A stretch of DNA of 64,000 nt from Mytilus californianus (GCF_021869535.1 NW_026262744.1:471586-535585), one strand, 5' to 3'. Counted from the stretch's first letter, positions 19,530 to 31,959 are shown. Program-made: numbers and translations. The notes: a model not told the origin generated them from the letters alone.

Positions 19530-21991
19530 TGGCGCAATCACAACCACTTCCGCCTGAAACTACCCATGAACATAAGATGACAGAGAAAGGTCAAGAACTT
19601 TGATACACACAAGGTAAAATACCTTAATCGAATTGACGAGTCGTGGGAAATTGTAGAAAATTTACTTGAAGAATTTACAGATTGCTCAAAGGAGTTAAAA
19701 CCTCTACACAAACTAAAGAAAAACATTTTGAAGTCTCGTGAAAAATACTGTGAAAACTCAGATAATTATATTCAGTTTTTGACACGCAAGAACACTGAAG
19801 ACAGTAACGAAACCTTATCCACCTTTAAAACAGAGTTTAAAAAGTGCACTGAAATAATTGACAATACAATACAACAAATTAAGACATTGAAATTAACAGC
19901 TGCCGAAACAATGTCGGTAGCTCCTGTTAAGTCTGTCCGTTCGAACAATAGTGGTAGAAGTGGCTCAATTTCGAGTTCAGTTATGGCGCAGAAGCGTGTA
20001 AATGCTGAAGTTCAGCGAACAAAGTTACAATATGCTAAACAACAAACAAAACTAATCAAGCAAAAAGCAATATCTAAGGCTCTAAGGGATCGCGAAGAGG
20101 CTGAAGTTGATGCGGATTTAGCACTGCTAAAACAACAGACAGATACCGCTGTCGCAGAGGCCGAGGTCAAAGTCTTAGAAGAAGCTGAGAGTGATAAAAG
20201 ATCGTTGTCGTTACAAGATGACAAAGATCAGTTAGAAAAAGTAAAAATGACACTTACAGAGAAATATGTTTATGAACAATTTAAAGAAGTAGAACAACTC
20301 AAATCTCAAGACAAGAATAACAATGTTCCACAAGTTATTCCGAACAATCATGACAATTTCAGTTCACATACTCCGGCACCTCGGAACCAGTTTAACTTGA
20401 ATCTTACGCCAAGGAATTTGCCTAAATTTGAAGTCGATACTTTGGATCGATCGATAGCTGAAGGTATTAAACCAGAAATTCGGCAAAAACAAACATTAAA
20501 TCCGTGTGCAGCTGATTTTGAATTTACTCAGCCACCACTGCAACCAAAACATGATCAGTCTGTAGTGTCCGAGTTGTTATTAAAGAAAGATTTATTACTT
20601 ACTAGGTTTCAGAATTTTGAGAACTGTGCGGAAACTTACGCTTCATGGAAGGCTACTTTTAAAAGTATTACAGAAGAACTTTCAGTTACGGCTTTCAAAG
20701 AAATGGACTTAATAGTAAAATGGCTCGGCCGTGAATCTTCTAAGTTTTCGAAAAACTATTCGTGCGTCAAATGTGAACAATCCAAATACTGGTCTTCGTC
20801 GTATATGGGAGCGTCTTGACGAACGCTATGGTAGACCTGAGATGGTAGAAGCGGCAATTAAAACAAAACTACAGAAGTTTTCCAAAATTAACGAACAAGG
20901 ATCATAGCCGACTTTATGAGCTATTGGATATTCTCACACAAATTGAATCTTCAAAAGAGAATGAGACATTTTCGAATTTATTCTCATATTTCGACTCTTC
21001 TTCTGGTGTTTTACCAATCGTGGACAAGTTACCGTATAATATACAAGAGAAGTGGACAACACGTGCATCACAATACAAACTGAAAAACAACGTACCATTT
21101 CCACCTTTTTCGTATTTTGTGCAATTTATCAGAGAGGTTAGTGCTGTCAAAAACGATCCTGCGTTTATTTAAAGTAATACTGAAGCATCATATTCTAGAA
21201 AAACAAATGATACACGGAAAGTTAACCATGGCGCAACGTCAGTGTTTAACCGAAAAACGGATGTTAATATTAAACAGAAAGAAGAGAAAGAGGCTGTACG
21301 TTGTCCTATTCATAAAGCCAATCATCATTTGAATACTTGTCGAGCCTTTAAAGCAATGACTTATGAAGAACGTAGAAAGTATCTGAAGGACAATAAGATT
21401 TGTTTCAAATGCTGCCATTCGACAACACATATGTCAAGAAATTGTACCGTAACGGTAAAATGTGAACATTGTGGAAGTAATTATCATATAACCGCTATGC
21501 ATTTATCTGCAAAATCTAGTTCTCCTGACGGCGGGGAGAAATCATCTGAAACAACGCAAAATGCTAATGATCATACAGTGTCATCCAACTGCACGTCATT
21601 ATGTGGATTTAGTGGTAAATCATGTGGAAAAACCATTCAGGTCCGTGTGTACCCAAAGAACTTTCCAGATAAAGCCGTTTATGTGTACGCTATATTGGAC
21701 GACCAAAGTAACTGGACTCTTGCTAAGACTGAGCTGTTCGATCAATTAGGTATGAATACATCAGCCATTCAGTATACTATGTCATCTTGCGCTGGGCGCA
21801 CTATCATGAACGGTAGATGTGCAGAAAGTCTGATCGTTGAGTCATTGTCTGGTAACGGAAAACTTGAAAAACCTTTTTGCAATTTTCTTTCTCCCTGTTC
21901 GAGTAACAATTTCTTGAACTCCTCGTTTTCTTATCCATTTTCTCACATAGTGCAAAAAGTCTATCCTGTGCTGATGATGGACGTTTTTTAA
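19530..21991 (+). pseudogene. BEL/Pao retrotransposon gag-protease, frameshifted
   Basis: A decayed gag-pol start. Similarity begins near 19577, in the frame giving KYLNRIDESWEIVENLL. The main frame (to 20819) holds a Lys/Gln/Glu-rich coiled-coil part (about 19980-20330) and then the gag core (LLLTRFQNFENCAETYASWK, about 20585-20645). The correct frame changes near 20758 and again near 20905, and an in-frame TAA lies at 21170-21172. The last stretch (21242-21991) has CCHC-type zinc knuckles (CFKCCHSTTHMSRNC, then CEHCGSNYHITAMH) that would bind RNA. An aspartic-protease-like AILDDQSNWTLAK follows at about 21685. Homology then fades and a stop at 21989-21991 ends it; reverse transcriptase is absent. 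SINE-like copy 7 sits just downstream. Confidence 0.85.
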
Positions 21992-22073
21992 TATTAACTT
22001 TTTTTCTTTGTGGCAACTTCTTTTTCTTTTATCAGCTGTGACCCCTCTATTTTCATTTGTATCAGATTGTATT

Positions 22074-22497
22074 GATTGATTGATTGTTTGTTGCTTAACG
22101 TCCAGTGGCAAATATTTCATGCATATTCAGGACGAGAACTAATTAAAAATAAATACAATAGGTAGGTTCTGTAATAGGGGCGTCTGGGATTAAGGTCGGA
22201 GAAATTTAGACTGCCACGGGAAATGAGGGTATATTGAATAGGGACAGAAATTTACCCTTGCAACAGGTCACCTACGGACCCCTCAAAGAGTTGCTGCAAG
22301 TGTTCTTAACGTGCAAAGAGCGTGGCACTCTCTTTACACGAGGCATCGGATTAAACGTCCCCATTCTGACCGGACGTGGCTACAAATTTGTACATCCCGC
22401 ACAGCCAAACGGATGCCCCACTTTAGGAAGGGATTTACTGCCGGTCGGAGCAAGACCAATGGTGACCATACTTCTATTCCCCAGTCACCCTTGGTGG
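22074..22497 (-). mobile_element. SINE-like element copy 7 (full length)
   Basis: Flanked by the perfect 12-bp duplication TCAGATTGTATT (22062-22073 and 22498-22509). Subfamily with GGGGCGTCTGGGATTAAGG. The head has CTTGGTGG rather than CTTGGGGG. Confidence 0.95.
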
Positions 22498-22969
22498 TCA
22501 GATTGTATTACTCCTACCAATAGGGATGGACAGATTCTCCATATTTTTTCAGTGTTTCGTCATAACTGGTATTGTTAAATCAGATTTTGGTAAATGTTAA
22601 GATGTACTACTTATCACTTGCTTGGTTTTTCAGTTGTACAAAATGGCCAATTTCTTATTATTTATTATCTTTGCTGTTTTGATACTTTAACAGTTTGAAA
22701 ATATCGTAATTCACATGGCTGCAGAAGGGGTCATAACCCTTAAGCATGTTATAGAGAATTAACAATAACAACATTACCTACATTTTTTGAATAATGCAAT
22801 TATGTTCAAATTCTGTCACTTTCTCAATCGATAAGTTTAACATACCACAAATGACATAAACAATTTCAATTATAAACCCGTCGCTAGCAGACCGAAGTGG
22901 CACAAGTCAACTTTACACCTAGAGAATTTATCCCTTTACGTATTTGTTATTTGTTCATCGTGTGAATAT
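22498..22969. other. No gene; part related to 42930-43100
   Basis: About 22780-22860 (TTTTTTGAATAATG, CTTTCTCAATCGATAAGTTT, CACAAATG) matches 42945-43020 in order, so both belong to one dispersed element of unknown class. Confidence 0.5.
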
Positions 22970-23270
22970 ACCTGACGTGGCAACTATTTTTTGTACGTCA
23001 CACAGGTAAAATAATAAATTTGTCGTGTATAGTATGAAGAGGGACGAAAGATACCAGAGAGACAGTCAAACGCAGAGATCGAAAACAAACTGACAACGCC
23101 ATGGCCAAAAATAAAAAGAAAAACAGACAAATAAAAGTACAGATGACACAACATAGAAAACCAAAGACTTAGCAACACGAACCCCACCAAAAACTGGGGG
23201 TGATCTCAGGTGCTCCGGAAGGGTAAGCAGATCCTGCTCCACATGTGGCACCCGTCGTGTTGCTTATGTT
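22970..23270 (+). repeat. Dispersed element end plus mussel-type repeat
   Basis: 22976-23035 is the TTTTTTGTACGTCACACAGG block shared with 17735 and 43095. 23036-23270 is the longer copy of the repeat seen at 16870 (GAGGGACGAAAGATACCAGA ... GGTGATCTCAGGTGCTCCGG ... GTGGCACCCGTCGTG). Confidence 0.7.
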
Positions 23271-23340
23271 ATTACAAATCCGGTAAATAGTCTAATTCGG
23301 TAAGTCACAATAGTGAAAAGGGAGGATATTGTAGTTACGA

Positions 23341-23530
23341 CATAATGAACATATCCGATATCATCTGTGAAACAGTTATTCCATAACGGTCAACCAACTC
23401 GTGGTGGCGTCCGTAAAATTTACGAAGGGATGACTTCAACTTCACCATTTGGAACTCTTGGTTTAATAGCTTCCATGTGAGCAGCAATCCTCTATCAAGA
23501 GGTGCAATTATACCGGTTCTACATAAAAAA
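23341..23530 (-). pseudogene. Reverse transcriptase C-terminal fragment
   Basis: The minus-strand frame (stop at 23335) reads LDRGLLLTWKLLNQEFQMVK, then LKSSLRKFYGRHHELVDRYG. I recognise the LDRGLLLT...LLNQ and LRKFYGRHHxLVDRYGIxVSQM pattern as the end of reverse transcriptase-type polyproteins that recur in bivalve genomes. It follows the RT fingers/palm in those proteins. Only about 60 residues are present, with no catalytic motif, so it is a 5'-truncated or broken copy. The clade (Penelope-like or other) is not decided by this part. Confidence 0.6.
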
Positions 23531-23735
23531 AATGTATTAGATATGAAATATTCGATCACATGTTTAAATGAGTTTTATAGGTTCCTTGTACACGAGAGGT
23601 TGTTACACTCCAGGATCGAGTATAGACTCTCTTAAAATTATTTAATTTATCTAACAATTATTTTGTTCTGTTTTTCGTTAATTTATTTTTAATCGTCTTT
23701 GTCTTTTAATCTGGATTGACGGTAATTATATGATT

Positions 23736-24160
23736 CCCCCCAAGGGTGACTGGGGAATAGAAGTATGGTCACCATTGGTCTTCCTCCGACCGGCAGTAAA
23801 ACCCGTGCTAAAGTGGGGCGTCCGTTTGGCTGTGCGGGATGTACAAATTTGCAGCCACGTCCGGTCAGAATGGGGACGTTAAATCCGATGCCTCGTGTGA
23901 AGAAAGTGCCACGTTCTTTGCACGTTAAGAACCCTTGCAACAACTCTTTGGGGGGTCCGTAGGTGACCTGTTGCAAGGCTAAATTGGTGTCCCTATCCAA
24001 TATACCCTCATTTCCCGTGGCAGTCTAAATTTCTCCGACCTCAATCCCTTAATCTATTACAGAACCTACCTATTGTATTTATTGTTAACTTGTTCTCGTC
24101 CTGAATATGCATGAAATATTTGCCACTGGACGTTAAGCAACCAACAATCAATCAATCAAT
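23736..24160 (+). mobile_element. SINE-like element copy 8 (full length)
   Basis: Perfect 12-bp duplication AATTATATGATT (23724-23735 and 24159-24170). Carries GATTAAGGGATTG-type and CCCGTGCTAAAG subfamily marks, shared with copies 6 and 17. Ends in AACAATCAATCAATCAA. Confidence 0.95.
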
Positions 24161-25501
24161 TATATGATTGCCTAAGTGTTGTTTTGACAGTTTCACCATT
24201 GAGACTACGGTAATTCGAGGTTCATTAAAATACTAAATCAATACCAGACAAACATTACTTTCAAAGTTTACCTTTATCTTATAAAACTGTTATTAATTTT
24301 ACCTTCACAATCACAAAACAAAACTTTCCAAGTTGTGTGCCAGTTGCTCTGACTGCCTCCTTTCATTTGATCTACTTTCCCCATACTAGGATACTATGAT
24401 CATTTCCATAAATTCATCTCCTGCAATATCTTTTTGCAAATGCTTTCCTCAACATTTGAACAATACTTGTTCAACTTCAGTTGCAAAAGATCACATTTAT
24501 AGTTTCTGAAACAAAAAAATAACAGTATGTCTTCATAACATAAAATATATGTACTTCAAAATTAGTTCAATAATTTGTATCATGTTGCTTGTGGAACAGT
24601 ATATTTGATTGAGTACTCACTGAAACCGGTCAAGACTTAAACAACAAATACATATTTTTTTTGTGTTGTTCAACACTTTTTATAATTATCTTGAGAAAAA
24701 AAATTGCTTGATAGAAAATACACTGAAATTTGAATGAAAACACAATGGTTTCATATAAATCTGGTAAGAATTGTACACATGAGAGCCATAACAATGCAAT
24801 TTTCCATATCATTAGTATTGTAAATACAAATAAATATAAATACAAAAAGTGCAAAATAAAAAGTTTTTCTTTTTGGCACCAATTTCATGACAATATCTCT
24901 ATTTTCTTCTACTAACTCATAATCCATGTCCCGGGGAACACCTTCACCATGTTGGACGTATTGCCGGGCATCCTCATACACTTCCTAATCCTTATATAGT
25001 TGTGGTAAGCATTTCCCTGGATTAATGAACTTTAGATTCACCATTATTTTAGTTTGCAAGGATGTCATGGTTAAAACAGCATGATGGGATGTGAAGTGAT
25101 GAAAATTCAAGAGATGCTTCTTCACTGGATGCCTTCGTAAAAAAGTATCGATACAGCTGAATTCCCGTATACTTCTCACATGTTTTGTGTGCCAGTGTCT
25201 CTGGTACTGACGGAATCCATTAAATGGACCCGTCCACATGTCGGTACTGGGCAAATATACCCCTTGTGGAATACAGGTCTTCCTGCTGCCATATTGTAAC
25301 ATAATACACATTAATAAAAATAATTTGTGAAAACTAAAGAGCAATTGACATATATACAAATAACAGAATAATAATACTACAGTGTAAACAAACATTCATT
25401 ACGTAAAAGGCAAATGAATAAAACAAATGTGTTACAGGCTTTTTTATAGGTATAATGTGTGAAGCTTGAAAAATTTATGAGCACAATGTCCTATCAACGT
25501 T

Positions 25502-25807
25502 ACCCCAAAGGGTGACTGGGGAATAGAAGTATGGTCACCATTGGTCTTCCTCCGACCGGTAGTAAAACCCTTGCTAAAGTGGGGCGTTTAGCTGTGCGGG
25601 ATGTACAAATTTGCAGCCACGTCCGGTCAGAATGGGGACGTTAAATCCGATGCCTCGTGTAAAGAGAGTGCCACGCTAAGAACCCTTAATCCCGGAAGCC
25701 CCTATTACAGAACCTACCTATTGTATTTATTGTTAATTTGTTCTCGTCCTGAATATGCATGAAATATTTGCCACTGGACGTTAAGCAACCAACAATCAAT
25801 CAATCAA
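25502..25807 (+). mobile_element. SINE-like element copy 9 (internally deleted)
   Basis: Perfect 13-bp duplication TCCTATCAACGTT (25489-25501 and 25808-25820). Two internal deletions: a short one at GGGGCGTTTAGCTG and a larger one (about 100 bp) joining CCACGCTAAGAACCC to the TTAATCCCGGAAG block, which removes one arm of the conserved inverted repeat. Confidence 0.95.
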
Positions 25808-25820
25808 TCCTATCAACGTT

Positions 25821-26506
25821 TGATAAACCATTTCCATGAGTTACTGGGAAAATGTGACACTTATGTGTTAAAAACAATATGGACCCTTCTGTCATCACAA
25901 AGAATGATAGCAACGGAGTCACTAGAAGAGAGAAATCTACAAAACAAAATAAAGCCTGAATGAAAATGTATCAGAATATTGATCTGGATGCAGAGATTTT
26001 CAAATCCCATTTTCTGTTCCTTACTAAAATTACTAAATGTGGTTTGATATTATAATATATAATTTTGTACGTTCTATTGTGCCTGCTTCGAGCAAAAATA
26101 AACTCAAATCCAAGAGAGCTGACTAATAAATATAAAAGTCAAAAACGGTAAATCGTCTGAAATCTGGGATGCTGCCGTAGGATCCAAGGTCCATCAAAAA
26201 CTAAGTATTATCCGAAGTGTATACTAGGGTTTTGGCTTTTCCAACGGTTAGGATGAGTTAATTAATTAATTTTGTCCTGTTAATTGCCATACTTAAAGGT
26301 TTGGCCTGCGGTCCATCCCCAGTTTTTGCCTGGTCTCTCTTGTTGACAAAAATCTCCTTAGCCTCTTTCTTGGTGTTTCCCCGACTTTACACTTATCTTT
26401 GCACTCCTTTACAGATCTATGGGCAACACCAAGAACCGACACCATCATTGAACTTTTTGTCCAAACTGCCATCTTCCTTTTGTTGCTGACAGCAGTGCTA
26501 AATTTT
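25821..26506. other. No gene recognised (possible intron of the 24400-26860 set)
   Basis: Non-coding between coding-like blocks; a mussel-type repeat flavour around 26100-26250. Confidence 0.3.
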
Positions 26507-27060
26507 TCATTGATGACTCAGATATTTTTCAAATGCTTGTAGAGACTGCTGAAGTAAAAATGCCGGCAGGTCCTTGTGTGTTGGTGTTTGCGTTGATGTG
26601 GTTACAAACATTGGTGGCGGAGTTGCTGACGTAGTTGTTGGTGACGATGGTGTCGGAGCAGATATACGAGGTGGTAGTTCAGGACAAGCTGACTGCGACC
26701 TGTACTAGATCATGTCGTTGACACCCTCTCCAGTGCTCAAAATAACGTCCAGATGTTAGACCTATTCAGCTCTAGATGCGGGACGAAATATTCTTTTTCT
26801 TTTGCGTAATTTGGAAGGTGAATTTGGTGGCGACTCGGATGATGAATCTGTTTAGGTTGTGCCTTGGTGGATCATAATTCCCAATCTGTAATTTTTTCAA
26901 AGAATTGAAATAATATGATTAAAATTGAGAATGGAAATGGGGAATGTGTCAAAGAGACAACAACAAACATTTTTATATTCTTGGAAAAATTAGTACCAAG
27001 AGAAGATGTCGATGACATGTAATCGATATACAGAATGGTTACCTTTTAATGCTTTTTTAA

Positions 27061-27481
27061 TCCCCAAGGGTGACTGGGGAATAGAAGTATGGTCACCATT
27101 GGTCTTCCTCCGACCGGCAGTAAAACCCTTGCTAAAGTGGGGCGGCCGTTTGGCTGTGCGGGATGTACAAATTTGCAGCCACGTCCGGTCAGAATGGGGA
27201 CGTTAAATCCGATGCCTCGTGTAAAGAGAGTGCCACGCTCTTTGCACGTTAAGAACCCTTGCAACAACTCTTGAGGGGTACGTAGGTGTCCTGTTGCAAG
27301 GCTAAATTTCTGTCCCTATCCAATATACCCTCATTTCCCGTGGCAGTCTAAATTCCTCCGACCCTAATCCCAGACGCCCCTATTACAGAACTTACCTATT
27401 GTATGTATTGTTAATTTGTTCTCGTCTTGAATATGCATGAAATATTTGCCACTGGACGTTAAGCAACCAACAAAAAATCAA
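27061..27481 (+). mobile_element. SINE-like element copy 10 (full length)
   Basis: Head TCCCCAAGGGTGACTGGGG, tail decayed to CAACAAAAAATCAA. Flanks TAATGCTTTTTTA (27047 on) and TAATACTTTTTTA (27482 on) form a 13-bp duplication with one change. Confidence 0.93.
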
Positions 27482-27599
27482 TAATACTTTTTTAAAACAA
27501 GCTGCCATGCGTTTTTACTAAAGTATGTATTTGGAGAAGCTTGTGTTTCAGGGCAGAACAATACACCAGTTTAACTCATCAAATTTTCAGGTTTTGTCA

Positions 27600-28300
27600 C
27601 GATCTCTTCTTAAAGTTGTTAATTCATATGTCATTTGGTATCATGTGGAGAGTTGTCCCATAGGCAATCATACCACATCTTCTTTTTGTATATGTAGTGT
27701 AGGTGTTAAGATGTGATGTTGTGTGAGGCAGTATTGCAACGTGTCTTGACGTCAAACACGCGTCTCTACACTATAGTTGATGTGAACCTTGCCATTCAGT
27801 CACAGGACTTCAAATAATTAGGTTGATTTTAAATACATATATAAGTAAGCAATGAATGTGGTTGTTAAATTTTACACATTTTTTTTGGTGTGTCTTTGTA
27901 AAATATTTGTTTGTTTTTGTTCTGATTGAGATTGATACACGGTGATGGCTGTACCCCTATTTTGACAATTTTACCTATTATGTCTGGTTTGTTCACGCGT
28001 CGGTATGAATATAATGGAATTTGATGCGACTGTCGTACAAGTGAGAGGTTTAGCGCTATAAAACCAGGTTAAATCCACCATTTTTCTACAATTGAAAATG
28101 CCTGTACCACGTCATTATGACAGTAGTTGTCCGTTCGTTTGATGTGTTTTATCATTTGATTTTGTCATTTGGTTGGGGACTTTCCGTTTTAAATTATAAG
28201 ATTGTCTCAAATTTAGTCTTATTAATGAGGCCCTGAGAAGTAGAAGTGTTGAATACTAATGGATGCTCATAAAGTTTCAAATCCTCGAGTGATTTAGCCT
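27600..28300 (+). repeat. Mussel-type dispersed repeats
   Basis: 27620-27700 holds ATGTGGAGAGTTGTCCCATA and GGCAATCATACCACATC. 27910-28200 holds GACTGTCGTACAAGTGAGAG, TATAAAACCAGG and GGGACTTTCCGTTTTAAA. I recognise both as frequent in mussel sequence; the second is present in reverse at 11545-11650. Confidence 0.7.
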
Positions 28301-28429
28301 CGTGGTCGTGTGACGGTGCCTTTGCCCTCTTTTGTCATTTTCCTCAGCCCAGTGATAGAATTTGATTTGGTTTATATCTATTCTGCACTCAAATTATACG
28401 ATTTCCATGGTTTAATTAAGGTGGCTCAC

Positions 28430-28935
28430 CCCAATAAGGACCCCCGGTAGATTTTTTTTTATTTTCACATATTTTGTAGATTTTTTTATGCAAAAAATGC
28501 AAAGAATAAAGGGGGTCACCAGGCTCGTTTTCCCCTCAAATGGAAGCGAAATGTGCGATTTTGACCCTATTTCCAAACTTTCAACCCTTTCAACAATAAC
28601 GACTACATCAAATTCAAAGACTTTTAGAACCATGTCAGTATGATTATTATGTGAAAACACAATTAAAATTGAAATGTAAACGTTCCCCTTGGTTGTTTTA
28701 GACTTAAAAATCCTTTTATTTTCAGATTTATGTCTAAATTTGGCATTTTCAAATTTCAGTTTAAGGCTAAAATATATTGGTTAAATCGATTTTTCGTAAA
28801 ATTTCCCCGGTAGTTTTTTTTAAAAACGGATATGTCAAAGCTATGAACTTTTCGAGCATTTTAAGGTAAAATAAAATAGGGGTCACCAGGCTTTTAAAAA
28901 AGTTACGAGCTTTTGTTTAACCCCTCTACCCCATG
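28430..28935. repeat. Two diverged copies of a GGGGTCACCAGGC repeat
   Basis: CCCCGGTAG + T-run + GGGGTCACCAGGCT blocks occur at 28440-28530 and again at 28803-28895, about 365 bp apart, with the spacer poorly conserved. Class unknown. Confidence 0.5.
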
Positions 28936-29899
28936 AGGTCTGATTTCAATGCACTCCATTAATTACTTTCTTGTGAATTTTTTATTGATGTCTTTAAATA
29001 ATAATGTTTGTAATTATATCAATGGACGATAGCTGAATATACATGTGATTAACATTTTACTGTTTGTTATAAAAAAACGAAATTTGATTATTTTGGTGAA
29101 ATACGGTAATTTTGTCTGGCGCGAGTTGCTTCCCTCTAATTTGGCGCCATAATCGGACAATAGAAATTTCAGGGTCGCCATTGCTGATCAGCATACTGCA
29201 CTGATAAATACGACCATGTGCATGAATAACAGACATAGTGGCGAATAGACAACGATGAAGGTAGAGTCATTACATAAGAAAACATAGATTTTAATATATT
29301 AGACAGCCAAATGTTATCAGTATCACGAAAAATACAAAGTGAAGGGTTATCTCAAAATACTCGCTACTGTAGAAAATCACTGCGGCTGAAACCTTGCATG
29401 GGCTAAATTTCTGTTCTATGTATAATCGTTATGGCTGGTATCTTATTTATGTGTTTACTTGACCCTTAACCTGTAAACTGGCAAGTTGTGAACATTTATA
29501 GCCTGTTTTGAAAATATCCGTGTCAAACAGATACAGGGCCCTCAGAAATAATGTGAATATGTTTAACATTAAGCTACAACTATGTTATTTTAAATTGTAA
29601 TTGAACTGTGGCAAATATTTTTATTTTATTATAACACAATTTTTGACATCCATTTGCATGTACATAGCGCCACAGTTCCGGGATATTCCACACTCCAGCA
29701 CCGGAGTCTTTCCCGTACCAGGAAGAAGAACAGTCAAAAGGGGCGGGGAGGATGGTCATTTTCAGCATCTGCGCTACCGTTAGCGTCAAATGAGTCATTC
29801 GTAAAATCTAATTTCGTAGCCACGTTAGGGTCAAATAGAGTAAAATATTTATCGTTAACGTCTATAATGACTATAGTAAAATCTTCCCTCGGACAGGGG
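28936..29899. other. No gene recognised
   Basis: Non-coding. 29660-29790 is locally GC-rich (CACTCCAGCACCGGAGTC, GGGGCGGGGAGG) with open frames on both strands but no motif I know. Confidence 0.3.
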
Positions 29900-30140
29900 T
29901 TCATATGATTCCCACTCCCTATCCCCAACTCCCATTTCTCTTCCCTTTTACTCTAAAATTTTCTCCCCTAACTTCTACTTCCATCCCCCTTGCTCCCAGA
30001 CAAAAAAATGGCAAAATATATTTCCCAGATTATTCATCCCCCCTCTTTTCGAATTCTAGTCCTTTCACCCAAAATCATGTTCGCTCCAATTCACTTTCAT
30101 CCCTTTTACATTCCCACCCTGAGTCTGTTTGTACCCTTCC
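29900..30140 (+). repeat. Pyrimidine-rich tract
   Basis: About 230 bases very rich in C and T on this strand, with only isolated purines (CCCACTCCCTATCCCC, CTTCTACTTCCATCCCCC). Low-complexity; the open frame through it is a by-product. Confidence 0.6.
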
Positions 30141-30939
30141 TTTAATCTAAATCATGCTTTTGTTAGTATAGTTCTATAACAGTTCTGCCAACTTTTTATA
30201 ATGCAAATGCGTGAGATTTGGCCCAAATCGTAAAGATCAAAGAGAAAAAACAATAGATCAAAGGAAAATGCCGCCAAATAAGCATGAGTATAACGCAATA
30301 AAATAAAGATATATTAAGTTTATTTTTATTGTTTAAAAATAAAGTGACTGACACGAGATCAAAGGGTGTTTCTATTTATAATCGTCATAAGATTTACTTC
30401 TACCAAATTAGTTACTTTTATTTTCACTTCAGACCAGGCTAACTAACGGACCTGCACATGATACCCCCTTTTCTCGCTTCCTGATCCCTCACCCCTGTCC
30501 ACGCGCTCAAGGGGTTCGATTGTTTTGTTTGTTTTCTTGAGAATATAAATGGCCTAATTTGTAAATTATAACCACTACAGTACGAGGCAATACATTTTAT
30601 TGATGGATTCGTCTTGATCACAATTTGTTTACAATTAAACCCAAATAACACATACATTATTGTTTTGTGCTTAGTATTTTTAAATACAAAATTTGTGTAT
30701 CCCATATTCCAAACAAGGTACAAGACACCTCAGCATAATTTGGTTGACGAGGAGTACAAATGTAGCTCAGCTGCATTTCAGAATTTTTAGGCAGAGAAAT
30801 AACTTGTCCCTGGCAGCGAAACAGCATGCCCGAAAAGTCTGTATTCAACATATAAAAACAAAATCACTATTTACACTTGCTGTGCATGTAATTTTATTTT
30901 GTTTGCTCATTATTGTTGCCACAAATTCACCATTTGTTT
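30141..30939. other. No gene recognised
   Basis: Non-coding AT-rich sequence upstream of a repeat cluster. Confidence 0.3.
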
Positions 30940-31158
30940 ACGCCGTAGCGGAGGGGGCATTAAGTTTTACCCTTGTCTGTCTGTACGTACGTCCCAAAAT
31001 TGGTTTCCGTTCTCTCACTTCAGTTTGGCTCAACCAAATGTTATGAAACTTATACAAAATACTTATTACCAACAAACACAGATCAAATTTGAATTTTTAT
31101 ACGCCCCTTTACGGGACGTATTATAGTATACCGTTGTCCGTCAGTCGTCAACATGTCG
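30940..31158 (+). repeat. Mollusc-type dispersed repeat units
   Basis: GGAGGGGGCATTAAGTTTTA ... TTGGTTTCCGTTCTCTCACT ... AAATGTTATGAAACTTATAC, then TACGCCCCTTTACGGGACGT. The same words recur at 32090-32170, and the type is common in molluscs (from memory). Confidence 0.65.
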
Positions 31159-31750
31159 GACATTAACTCAAAAACGCTTTAACTAATTTGCATAAAACTT
31201 TGGTGAATTGTTTATATCTATTGACGTGAGCTCCCTTTCGTTTTTTATAAATTTTAGAGTTTACGTTTCCGAGTTATGGGGTTTTTATTCATTAAAAAAG
31301 GGGGATTTTCCAGTTTTCGGACAATAACTCAAGAATGCTTTCACCGACTTGCATGAAATTTTGGTTAATTTTTTATATCTATTGACATGAGCTCCCTTTA
31401 ATTTTTATAAATTTTAGATTTTACGTTTCCAAGTTACGGGGTTTTATTCATAAAAAAAAGGGGGGATTTTCCAGTTTTCGGACAATAACTCAAAAATGCT
31501 TTCAGCAGTTCTCATGAAACTTCGATGAATTGTTGATATCTATTGATGTAAGCTCCCTTTAGAATTTTATAAATTTTAAATTTTATATGTCCGAGTTATG
31601 GGGTTTTATTCATTAAAAAAGGGGGGATTTTCCAGTTTTCAGACAATAACTCAAAAATGCTTTCAGCAATTCTGATGAAACTTTGGTGAATTGATTATAT
31701 CTATTGATGTAAGCTCCCTTTAGAATTTTATAAATTGTATTTGTTTATAG
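31159..31750 (+). repeat. 161-bp tandem repeat, about 3.7 copies
   Basis: The word GACAWTAACTCA starts at 31159, 31320, 31481 and 31642, an exact 161-bp spacing each time. Each unit runs through ATATCTATTGAYRTRAGCTCCC, an AAATTTTA block, a GGGTTTTATTCATT block and GGGGATTTTCCAGTTTTC. Copies 3 and 4 are the closest. The array stops at 31740-31750. Confidence 0.92.
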
Positions 31751-31959
31751 TCTGACAACAGATTTACTAAGTATTGCGCAACAGCATAGTGTATTGCACA
31801 ACAGCAAGAAATCTTTAATTGAATATAAATTCAATTCATAAAACCAATTTCAAGTTCTTTGACTACATTTATTCAGAAACCTATAATATGTCAAATATTT
31901 AATTACAATCCAAATTCAGACCTGTATCAAGCTTGAATATTGTGTCCATTTTTGCCCCA

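Larger units (their letters stand above)
24400..26860 (-). pseudogene. Scattered coding-like blocks, unknown multi-exon gene or remnant
   Basis: Four blocks in 5'-3' order on the minus strand look coding. (a) 26860-26762 reads SSSESPPNSPSKLRKRKRIF. (b) 26704-26507 is open and proline/threonine rich (ISAPTPSSPTTTSATPPP), ending AFEKYLSH then stop. (c) About 25310-24840 reads VYLPSTDMWTGPFNGFRQYQ, WHTKHVRSIREF and, past a single in-frame TAG (24985-24987), DARQYVQHGEGVPRDMDYEL. (d) About 24506-24400 follows a strong acceptor (TTTTTTTGTTTCAG) and reads CDLLQLKLNKYCSNVEESIC. SINE-like copy 9 lies between b and c, as if in an intron. I do not recognise the protein. The blocks may not belong to one gene; the in-frame stop suggests decay. 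Confidence 0.3.

Noticed and set aside
2..21991. One BEL/Pao element spanning from the integrase (2-580) to gag (19530-21991)
   Set aside because: The order is wrong on the same strand (integrase left of gag), they are 19 kb apart and differ in state of decay. They are two separate copies.
29905..30150. Proline-rich frame MIPTPYPQLPFLFPFTLKFS...
   Set aside because: Direct product of the pyrimidine-rich tract; no other coding sign.
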